This document shows positions 22,001 to 34,000 of a stretch of DNA of 64,000 nucleotides, one piece after another. Under the pieces are notes generated by a model that saw only the letters and a program-made list of their open reading frames with translations, ran no database searches and was not told where the DNA came from. The stretch lies in assembly GCA_024291935.2 (NCBI GenBank), contig CM044306.1:23891501-23955500 (forward strand). The letters run 5' to 3'. The position numbers and the translations under genes are program-made. Numbering within the stretch: position 1 is the stretch's first letter; every line of letters starts with the position of its first letter. The stretch comes from Okapia johnstoni (lineage: Eukaryota > Chordata > Mammalia > Artiodactyla > Giraffidae).

Positions 22001-25000
22001 ACCCCCAATGATAAAAGCTAAAGTGGTTGGGAGTCAGGTTTTCTTCCTTCAACATAGAGAGCCCAGTGCTCCATACTCTCCTTTACCTGGGCTCTTATGC
22101 CATGTTCCATGGTCATGCCACAAGAGGCAGGCTGGGACGAGGACTCCTGAGATGGAGGAGCCTAGGACAGAAAGCTCAGGTGACTGGAAGTTGCTTCCTT
22201 GTTCCAAGGCAGTAGTAATTCTCAGGCCTTCCCAGGTGATATTTTAGTTACAGTGCATTAAGAAGCTCCAGGATGTGAATGAAGACTCCATAAAATTCCT
22301 GCTTCCTGTTCCTCCACAGGCTGCAGTGGCTCAGAGGTGTTCACAGCAATGGGGTGTGTATTAATGAGACACTAAAACATGCCCCAGTATGTTCTGATGA
22401 GCTTATAGCCTTTTCAACCATGCCCTGATTCCTTACTATATAAAAATAGAATTTATTTTTAGTTTCTTCTCTTCCCACTGGGCTCAGGCAGTCAAAATAT
22501 GGCAATAAATGTCATTTTGCTTCTTATTTGCTGAGTGTTCGCCCCTTGAAGACACGATGACTCCCTCTCTGTTCTCCAGTATGCTCTTATCTTCCAGATA
22601 TGATTTGAACTTCTTTTACCCCTTTTCACACTTAGTGAGAATATTTCCCACTTAGCCAGCTTTCTGCTCTGGGGCATATTTTACAGTATCCTTATATCCT
22701 ATGACTTACTACATTTCATACCTGGAAGAGGCCTTTATGACTACCACATTATCTTTTTTTATCTTTATCACCAAACAATCTTCAATAAACATACATTAAG
22801 AAAAACACTGGAGCAAGAAAATCATACAAACTGGACTTAGTTATCTGGTGCCTCCTAATCTAAGAACTCTCTTGCCCATCCAGCCCCAACACATACATTA
22901 TTTTAAAAAGCCATTTTTAAAGGCAGTGATGTAAGCAGGTTGGTATAGGTGACAAGACTGAATTGGACACAGGAGAGGACAAACCAATGGAGAGGGCAGA
23001 TCAGAAGTGCTTCTTGATTAAGAAGTTCCAAGTACACCATTGTAAGAAGGTAGCAGAATCAAAGCTCACAATCCCACAACTTTTTTTCCCAGTCACTCTC
23101 AATACTGTATCTGACTTGGAGATACAATATTTGGCACTCTTATCCTGCGTACTGAGTGGCCAGTTTTTGTTAATTTATGAGTAACTGGTATATGTGCATG
23201 CATACCAATTTTTAATTGTATATGTAGTTACCACAAGTCAAAAAGATGTGATCCATTGTGGGTAGATCTTATGATAATGAACTTATTCTACTATAATTTT
23301 AAAATAACAAAAGGTGCATTTTCAGAAGACAAAGCCTAAATCTGAGCACTTTCAGATGCTGAACAAGAGCCTCTTGTCATTGCAGGTTGGATGGAAGACA
23401 ACCCGCGAGTACTACACCTTCATGTGGGTTACTTTGCCCGTTGACCTAAGCAGTGAATTAGCCAAACAGCAGGAAGTCCAGTTCAAAGGTGAGAAAAATA
23501 CTAGATCAAAGGTATTAAAAACAGCAACCAAGACTCATTAATTCTCTTGAGCTAGAGCCTTCTGGGGTAGATAAAAGACTTCCAGATTTTTAGTTTTCTG
23601 AATAGACCTTATTTGCGGTTAAAAAAAGTTGCAGGATATAAAATCAACACACAGAAATCCCTTGCATTCCTATACACTAACAATGAGAAAACAGAAAGAG
23701 AAATTAAAGAAACAGTTCCATTCACCATTGCAATGAAAAGAATAAAATACTTAGGAATATATCTACCTAAAGAAACAAAAGACCTATATATAGAAAACTA
23801 CAAAACACTGGTGAAAGAAATCAAAGAGGACACAAATAGATGGAGAAATATACCGTGTTCATGGATCGGAGGAATCAATATAGTGAAAATGAGTATACTA
23901 CCCAAAGCAATCTATAGATTCAATGCAATCCCTATCAAGCTACCAACGGTATTTTTCAGAAAACTAGAACAAATAATTTCACAATTTGTATGGAAATACA
24001 AAAAACCTCCAATAGCCAAAGCAATCTTGAGAAAGAAGAATGGAACTGGAGGAATCAACCTGCCTGACTCCAGGCTCTACTACAAAGCCAGAGTCATCAA
24101 GACAGTATCGTACTGGCACAAAGACAGAAATATAGATCAATGGAACAAAATAGAAAGCCCAGAGATAAATCCACACACCTATGGACACCTTATCTTTGAC
24201 AACGGAGGCAAGAATATACAATGGAGAAAAGACAATCTCTTTAACAAGTGGTGCTGGGAAAACTGGTCAACCACTTGCGAAAGAATGAAACTAGAACAAT
24301 TTCTAACACCATACACAAAAACAAACTCAAAATGGATTAAAGATCTAAATGTAAGACCAGAAACTATAAAACTCCTAGAGGAAAACATAGGCAAACACTC
24401 TGACATAAACCACAGCAGGATCCTCTATGACCCACCTCCCAGAATATTGGAAATAAAAGCAAAAATAAACACATGGGACCTAATTAAAATTAAAAGCTTC
24501 TGCACAACAAAGGAAACTATAAGCAAGGTGAAAAGACAGCCTTCAGAATGGGAGAAAATAATAGCAAACGAAGCAACGGACAAAGAATTAATCTCAAAAA
24601 TATACAAGCAACTCCTGCAGCTCAATTCCAGAAAAATAAACAACCCAATCAAAAAATGGGCCAAAGAACTAAACAGACATTTCTCCAAACAAGACATACA
24701 GATGGCTAACAAACACATGAAAAGATGCTCAACATCACTCATTATCAGAGAAACGCAAATTAAAACCACAATGAGGTACCATTTTACACCAGTCAGAATG
24801 GTTGCTATCCAAAAGTCTACAAGCAATAAATGCTGGAGAGGGTATGGAGAAAAGGGAACTCTATTACACTGTTGGGAATGCAAACTAGTACAGCCACTAT
24901 GGAGAACAATGTGGAGATTCCTCAAAAAACTGGAAATAGAACTGCCATATGACCCAGCAATCCCACTGCTGGGCATACACACCGAGGAAACCAGAATTGA

Positions 25001-28000
25001 AAGAGACAATGTGTACCCCAATGTTCATCGCAGCACTGTTTATAACAGCCAGGACATGGAAGCAAACTAGATGTCCATCAGCAGATGAATGGATAAGGAA
25101 GCTGTGGTACATATACACAATGGAATATTCCTCAGCCATTAAAAAGAATACATTCGAATCAGTTCTAATGAGGTGAATGAAACTGGAGCCTATTATACAA
25201 AGTGAAGTAATCCAGAAAGAAAAACACCAATACAGTATACTAGTGAATATATATGGAATTTAGTAAATCGGTAAAGATGACCCTGAATGCAAGACAGCAA
25301 AAGAGACACAGATGTATAGAACTGTATTTTGGATTCTATGGGAGAGGGCGAGGGTGGGATGATATGGGAGAATGGCATTGAAGCATGTAAATTATCATGT
25401 GAAACAAATCGCTAGTCCAGGTTTGATGCATGATACAGGGTGCTCAGGGCTGGTGCAATGGGATGACCCAGAGGGATGGGATGGGAAGGGAGGTGGGAGG
25501 GGGGTTCTGGAAGGGGAACATATGTACACCCATGGCAGATTCATGTCAATGTATGGCAAAACCAATACAATATTGTAAAGTAAAAAAAATAATTAATTAA
25601 TTAATTAAAAAAAAAATCATGTTCTATTTTCAGCTTATTACCTGCCCAAGGATGACGAGTATTACCAGTTCTGCTATGTGGATCAGGATGGTGTGGTCCG
25701 GGGAGCAAGTATCCCTTTCCAGTTCCGTCCAGAAAATGAGGAGGACATCCTGGTTGTTACCACTCAGGTCTGTAAGCATCTCATCTCAGTCCCTTCCTGC
25801 CATTAAGAGTAGCAATTCCAGGGTAATTTAGTCAGTAAGCCTTTATTGACTGTCTAACAGATACTGTTGTGAAATTTTTACACAGTCCCATTGAAACCCA
25901 TCAGAAGGGAATGACTTCCGAACGTTAATAAGAATCATAACAGGGACTTCCCTGGTGGTCCAGTGGCTAAGACTCCATGCTCCAAATGCAGGGGGACATG
26001 GGTTTGATTCCTGGTCAGGGTAAATCCCACATGCTGCAAGTAAGAGTTTGCATGCCACAACTAAGACCTGGCACAACCAATAAATAAATATATATATATA
26101 AAAAAAAGAATCATAACAATAAGTGATTTCTCCTTTCTCTAAAACTTCTGTAACTCACTTGGCGTTCAGTTATTCCCTTAACTTTCCCAGTTAATTTTTG
26201 TCATGTGTACACCTTATCACTACAGTAAATTTTATAAGCTCCTTTGAGGAGAGACACAGCAGATATTCTTGTTTGTATAATATCTTTCAGTTAGATTCAT
26301 TTACTTACTCAGTTATTTAACAGGACACCTAGTTCCATCCAGTACTCTGGTGGACACTAGGGATGTAATGAAGAATCTGTTAAAACCCTATTCCAGTCTT
26401 ACAGAACTGAGTCTGATAGGAGAAATAAAGTATTTGCACACAAAAAAATTACAGTCTTCTGTCATTTCCCCTTTAAAATTTTTGTGGCCTAATTTTGTTT
26501 ATCTTTTCTTTCTTGGTAATGGCAGGCTCAGTGCCTATGGTAGACACGTTTCTCTTCCCCCTTCCCTACCTACTGAGGGGTTGCTTCCACTTGGGATACA
26601 CAGATGTCACTACAGTGCGTGGGGATCAGCTAGTCCCTCACCATCCCAACGTATGAGAATTTCTTGTTAGCAGGACTTGAATATCTATTGAGCTGTAAAG
26701 AGCCAAAGACGTGTTTATGGAACATTCTTTTGTAGGGTGAGGTGGAAGAAATTGAGCAGCAAAATAAGGAGCTTTGCAAGGAAAACCAGGAGCTGAAGGA
26801 CAGCTGTGTCAGCCTGCAGAAGCAAAACTCAGACATGCAGGCCACGCTCCAAAAGAAGCAGGTATGTGTGCTCGTTAAATGTGAATGGGGGTGATGGCTT
26901 CTGCCCAGCACCCACTTTTTCGTGTGATCTGACTCTGTTATACTAGTATCTGGCACGGATTTTAGTATATTAGATGTTTCTTTTTTATTGTTTATGTATT
27001 GAAATGATATTTTAGATACACTGGATTAAATACATATACTATTAGTAAAATAATATCACATCTCTTTTTGCTTTTTTAATGTGACTGCTAAATTTTTTAA
27101 ATTATACATGTGACTTTCCTGAATTTATCGGACAGCACTTTTCTAGAAAAAAAGAAATTTTATTTTGTCCACTGCTGTGTCTGCAGTGCCAGAACAGGGT
27201 CTGGTGTGTATAGGCACTCGTTAAATATTTGTGTAATGAGTTAATGGAATAATAAATACAAGCTCCACTAGAAGAGAAATTAAGGTACATGTATTTTTTC
27301 CTTTCTTTTTTTTAATTTGAAGTATAGTTGATTTACAATGTTGTATTAGTTTCAAATGTACAGCAAAGTAATTTAATTATGCATATATATATCTGTTTTT
27401 AAGATTCTTTTCACTTATAGTTTATTACAAATATTGAGTATAGTTCCCTGTGCTATATACATAGGCCCTTATTGGTTATCTATTTTATATATAGTAGTCT
27501 ATATATGTTAATCCCAAACTCTTAAGGTAAATGTATTTTTAATATGGAAAGAACATATTAAGAACATTTTAATATGAAAATCCTTTTACTTGGATAGTTC
27601 ATTCACTGCTGTGTGTATATGCTTGACATATTATAAGTGCTCAGTAAATATTTGTTGGCTGCCTAAGATACTAAACACTGCCTTAGAAATAATCAGTCAG
27701 TCCCTTTGACATTTCAATCTACAGGAGGAGCTGGAAACCCTGAAGAGCATCAATAAGAAGTTGGAACAGACAATGAAAGAACAGAAGGACTGTTGGGAGA
27801 TAGAGCTGCTTCAGTGAGTCTGACTCTTGAATGGGAGGAGCTGCTGTATTATAAACACCCTTAGGAAAGGTCAGATTAGATTTCTAGATTTGTTAGTGCA
27901 GTCTTCCTATTAGGACAATGAAAGATATGATTCTCCCTCTTTGACTCATGGCTCTTTGAGTCTAGGTTAGAGAATTAGAATCAAAATGGTAAAGACAAAT

Positions 28001-31000
28001 GACCTGAATTCAGGTATTAGTTTTAAGTAGTGAACACTTGCAGTTTGAGGTCAGGAAGCCAGAACGGGACTGAAGAGACTAGTGGATTTTAAAATACTCT
28101 GCAGGCTTAGGGCCAAGGCAGCCTTAAATCATTTATGGTCTGGGGTAGCTCAACGAGAATCAGCATATTTTTCATTTAGTCATCTCTTACCTCCACAGAC
28201 TGAAAGAACAAAACCGGAAGATGTCCTCAGAAAATGAGAAGATGGGAGTCAGAGTGGATCAGCTTGAGGTAGGTTATGCCAAACCTTTGCCAAAGTAGAT
28301 TTTCTTAGCCTCACCACCACTCCACTCGGGTGATCCAGGACGATGCAGTGCATTGTAGTGGGTGCCTAATGGTGGACTTCTCAGAGCATCAGACTGAAAT
28401 TTCAGAGTGTGTATTTTCCATTCTTGACTGCCACCCACCCCCAATATCCTTTCTAATTTTTTTCTTTTAGCTACAAAATCTTTTCCAGCAAAATCTTACT
28501 AAAAAGACTGGATAAGTGGGTAGAAGCAGAACTGCTCTTATTTTTAGGAGTCTGTGCCTTAGAGAGGGGCTTTAAAGGTTAGTTTGTCAAGTTTTACTCA
28601 ATTGAGTCTTAGATTCTTAGATGTAAGGTGCTGTGCTTAGTCGCTCAGTCATGTTCGACCCTTTGCGACCCGATGGACTGAAGTCCGCCAAGCTCCTCTG
28701 TCAGTGGGGATTCTCCAGGCAAGAATACTGGAGTGGATAGCCTTTCCCTTCTCCAGTAGGTGTAAGGTAGAGCTGAAGAACACAGAAGTTCATAGGGATA
28801 GTTGGAAATTGCTGGGGAAAGCACATCACTTTATGTTACTGTACATGTAAAAGCATTGTTCCTGTTTAGGTTTCCTTCTTTTATATCTTGATTGTTTTCA
28901 CTACTTTTGCTTTAGGCCCAGCTGTCAAATCAAGGGAAAGAAATGGAGAAGCTTGTTCAGGGAGTTCAAGATAAGACAGAGCAGCTGGAGCACCTGAAAG
29001 AGGAAAATGGCCAGCTCTTTCTCAGTTTAACTGAACAGGTAGAGTCATGAAAGAAAATAATATTTTTTTGACCTTTCTGAAAAAATATATGCATTGTTCT
29101 TTCTTTAGTGTATATGTGGGTATCACGGGCTCTGGGAAAGGTCTCAGGGGAAGCCATCTGAAATGAGGCATCTCATAGCTTTTTCAGAAACTAATAAGAG
29201 AAGGTTTGCTTTTCCCTCTCTTGCTCATTAGCTTCGCAGGCCCTTCCCTAGTGCATGCACACTTGTGCTTATGCGTGTGTGTGTGTGTTTTCCCAGCAGT
29301 GGTACTCATAATCTGTTTTTCTGCAGAGGGAGCACCAGAAGAAGCTCGAGCAGACAGTGGAGGAGATGAAGCAGAAAGAAACTACTGCAGCGAAGAAACA
29401 ACAGGAGTTAACGGCATGTCTGTCTTTGGATGGCTAAGTGGGAGGGCGCCTAAGGAGAGGAAAGGACAGGACCTATTTTCAGGTGATAGACAGGGAAATG
29501 ACAGATTAGAGTAGCAGTTACCTCTGGACTCCTTTCTCTGTACCCAAAAGGACAGAGAATCTGACCTTTACAAACTATTTAGGAGAGCTGGGCATTTCTA
29601 ATATGTGATGAGTGACAGAGGAATATTATAAGTTAAACTTCATGACAGGTTGTAGTAAATAGAGCCTTGGGTAAGAAATCACACAGAATAACCTCTGCCC
29701 CCTTCTTAAAGAGTTACTGTGGGGGAAGACATATTAATGATTATAAAATGAGCTCTAAATTAGAAAATATTATAGTAGTCAAATTTTGTTATAATTCATA
29801 TTAATATAATGTTAGCAGTTGTCATCCTTATACATTATTCTGAGCTATGCAACACAGTGGTGAAAGCCTAATTGACTAATAATTTCCTGTAATATATTGT
29901 TGGAGAAGAGGCCTTGTGGTGATAACAAGTACTAGAAATCCCATTTTCTGAACTGTTGTAAAGGACCTGAGAAATCCTGATATGTGGAGAATACCCAGCT
30001 ATTGGGAATGTAACTCATATCATGCATGCATCATTCATTCAGTCAGTCATTATCCAATCAATGATTGAGTACCTACTATATATGTTACTGTGTATTTTAG
30101 CTTGATGTACTAAAGAATAGATTCAACAAAATTTGAAAATCAGCAACTCACAGATTAAGTATATTCCACAGGAATGTTTTATTTGTTCTAAATAGTGTCT
30201 TTTAAAAAATTGATTTGCTTATCAACACTTAAAAATGGGAATATTTCCCATTTTTAAAAAAATGGTATTTCCAGCTTCTTGAAAAACCAGAGGCTCTGGC
30301 AACATTTGAGCCAACATTCCCGTCCAGCACTGGTGTCTGGAGCTGAGTAACTGCTGATCCTTTTGATGGGTCCTACATGCCCCATGTGGCTGCAGTCTCA
30401 CTGTTTCATGGCATCCCACTCCTTCATTCAATTATATTACTTGCCAGGCTCCTATTGGCACTTTTGAGTTTGTGACCTCTGATGTGGCAAAGAAATTACT
30501 GTTGTTTGTAAATAATCTATAGCCATTCAAAGGTTTGAACCTCCTTGTGGCAGATGTGGGTTTCCTTGGTTTTCATGGAATACTTTTCAAGACCCAGGGG
30601 CTCCCCAGCTGTCTGATAGCATTCTTTATTCCTCATGCATCCAAAAGGCCCCTAACTCTGAGGACTACGTATCTTATGCTTCAGGAGCCTAGGAACAAGA
30701 AAACAGCAGTGGAGGAGCAGTTAGTACAAGAGGTGGAACGCCTAAAGGCAAAAGTAGAGGTCGGGAAAGCCTGTTTCTTAGAGAAGTACAAAGAGTGTCA
30801 ACATCTCCACAAACAGATCAGGCAGCTCAGGGCTGCCACACGGGTAGGTGACAGAGATGTGGGGCCCAGGAAGGAAGGGGTATGAAGGTTTGTGGTTCTG
30901 GGACTAGGATTTTACACCCTTGTTAGGGAGAGAGATTTATCCTTCTGCTAAAAAGAGGAAGGATGGAGTATGCGGCCAGAAACCAGCCTGGGATCCCTGG

Positions 31001-34000
31001 AAATAGAAGCCTCAGCTCAGCCATGGGTCTCAGGGAAGTTTTTTGTAACCATTGAGTGGGTTGCTGTGCGGATTCAGATAGTCCTTTCTTATTTCTGCCT
31101 TTTGAGGAAGTGAAGCAGGACCAGAAGAGCCAGCAGGAGCCAATGGGGATGGGGAGCCAGGAGCCTCCAGTCAGCACTGTCATCGGGTAGCCCCCTCTGG
31201 CATTACTTCCTCAGGGTCGGCTAGAAGCGCACAGCATTTTGGGCACCAGCATTCAAATAAAACATCTTAAAAAAAAAAAACCCACAACTAGTAAGATTAG
31301 CTTAAGTGTTTCTGTGAGGTATGCGCATGTGTACGTATGTAGGTAGGAGACGGGAAGCACTGAAGCATGCCTATGACTTTTGGGTGCGTGAAACTAGTCA
31401 GGTGAACCCATCGTACTGGAAAGCCCAAGACCCCAGTCTGGGTTCCTTGTAGCCTTGGATAAATGCCATCCAGGGTTCCTTCTTCCTCCTTGTAACTTGA
31501 GTCCACATGCCTGTCCTCACACTGGGAGTCACACCAGCCTAACTCAGTGCTTCACTGTGCATTCAGTGAGGTGTTCATTCAAGACAAAGATGATTGTTTC
31601 CATGGTTGGGTGGGGTTTCTATCCCTTATTCTGATAAGTCAGGCTTGAAGTTTCCCCCAAGATAACTCTCTCTTTGGTCACTTACTCCCAGCTAAACCAA
31701 CATAAACTGGCATCTTGATGCCAGCCCAAGCCTTCAGGCATTTTGTTAAGTCACTTTTCTGTTAGTCTGCATCCCCTCCATGGCACCACTCGTCCCCATC
31801 CCTGGTCCCTTCCCTGCCACCTCAGTCCCACCACTTTGGAAGCCAGTTCCTCTACTATCTCCTTGTTGTAGCCCACCTCAGATCCAGACTACAATATGTG
31901 ATCCTAATCCTAATTTTTTTTTTTGATAGGACCAGAACATGGACCTGTCAAAAAGACTGAGTGAGAACAAGATAATATATAATGTTCTACAGAGAGAGAA
32001 ACAGATAATGGAAAAAGAAAATGATGTAAGTGTGTAAAAGAGTTTTAAAGGGAAGGAGCAGGATGACCCAGAGATGTGGTGATAACGTAAAAAGTTAAAA
32101 GAGCTCTTTCTGGGACATTGGATGAAACAGTTTCCCTAAACAAAGAGTACATTTCATCTGGTTTCCTAATCTACCGTAAAACCTACTCTTTGTTCTGAAC
32201 TGAAATGTGTTTAGCATGGCACTAGTCAACTTGAAAGGAACAGCCTTGATGAAGATCTAAGTTACTATTTTTGCTTTTAACACCACAGCTATTGTAAGTA
32301 TTGTATTTGGGGAATAATATCCTACATCATTTTTATGCTATTTATCCAAGGGACCCCTTTCTTTCCGCACAACATTTTTCTTTTTCTCTGCTGCCAAACT
32401 AGGAACAGAAGTGGTGATCTGTACCAGTGCTGGACCCATGGTAGGCCCCCCCGAAATACTGTGCATTCATTCATTCATCAGTTCATTCATTAATCCAACC
32501 AGTATTTATTTTCTGCTCTATGCTAAACACATTATTATTAATTGACGATGATGACAACAAATAAAAAGATTGAACTTGCAGTCATTCTCACATACATGCT
32601 AGCATCAAAAAGCAGGTGTCCATGCATTCTGTCTCCTCCTCTGATCTATACCTCCAGCCATTCTTCATCTCGCATTCCCTCCCTCTCCATAACGCTTCTG
32701 GGCTGTGCCTTCAGTCATCCATTCTACCTTTGATTTTATCATTTATGCCAAAGTAAGGACTTTGGCGTCTATTTTTGGTCCTGTCATTCTCATCCTCTTA
32801 ATTTAGTTAAATACCTTGACTTTGAGATAGTCGATAACATGGGTGGGCCTTTGGGGAGGGGTGTGCAGAAGATGGGAAAGGAAGAAGGCACACAACTTAC
32901 AACAAGAAAAACATATGATATTTGGAAGCTTTGTTAAGAACTATAGTAAAGCCCCCTCAAGATGTTAAGAAGTTTACTAATTTTCTTTCTTCTGAGAACT
33001 TTAAATGTCACCCTTACAGCTTGATTTCTTACATTCTTCCTTGCATTCCCTCCCTCTCTTCCTTCCTCCCTCTCACTCTGTTATAGCATATCCATTTGAT
33101 GGGATAAAACATGAAGAGGGGAAAATTATATCAGAAGAACATTCACAGTGTGTAAGAAAATTATTCTAGGAAGGAGACTAAAAGAAGCATTCTGCTCTCA
33201 ATAATGTACAACAGTTTCAGTCTTAATATAGCTCCTGCCACCCTCACATATCCACACAGCTTCTATACCCGCTTCAGTTGGTGTTTAAAGGTTGTAAATT
33301 CCTTTTTGCATTGATTCTAAACAAAATCCAGTATATATTTAAATTCAGATATTAATACTTAGATTTTGGGACTTCCCTGGCGGTCCAGTGGTTAAGACCT
33401 TGCCTTCCAATGCAAGGGTTTTGGGTTCAATCCCTGGTTGGGGAGCTAAGATCCTACATGCCTCGTGGCCAAAAAAACAAAACAGAAGCAGTGTTGTAAC
33501 AAATTCAATAAAGACTTTGAAAAAATTGTCCACATCAAAAAATCTTACAAAAAAAAAAGACCTCAGATCTTTGAAATATTGAGGCTGCTGTTTCCCTTTT
33601 TGAAGAATAACGGTTTATCACTTCTTGGACTTCCCTGGTGCCATATTGTTTATTGACAGCTACCTGTAATGAGCATCCGTGGCCAGTTCCTCTTGGCCAT
33701 TCTTTGTTGTTGTCTTTCAACATATCTCTGTGAATACTCTCTCCTTAGTTTTTGAAGAGAGAGAACAAGAGACTGCTGAGTTACATGGGTCTGGACTGTG
33801 ATTCTTTGTCGTGTCAAGTGCCCACTTCGAATCAAGGAGGTACAAGACAAGACCCAGGACTTGTCTTTGGAAACCCATATTCTGGTAAGAACTTTGCCAT
33901 TCGAGCTGGGAAGCCCCTGCCTGCATCCCGTTCCCCCACTAAATTTTTTTTTATCTGAGATGCTAATTAAGACCAGCCACATTGTTAAGACTTGCTGGGC

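Noticed and set aside
24425..25021. Hydrophobic 198-codon - strand frame resembling a membrane protein
   Set aside because: It is the exact antisense of L1 ORF2. The hydrophobic look is a by-product of the complement of A-rich codons.
23613..25070. A 485-codon open frame inside intron 3, the longest in the window
   Set aside because: It is L1 ORF2 sequence, not a host gene. The terms [19 protein letters not shown] and [12 protein letters not shown] identify it.
29206..29514. 102-codon frame overlapping exon 9
   Set aside because: It is in a different phase from the exon. The CALCOCO2 frame here is fixed by alignment to the human protein.
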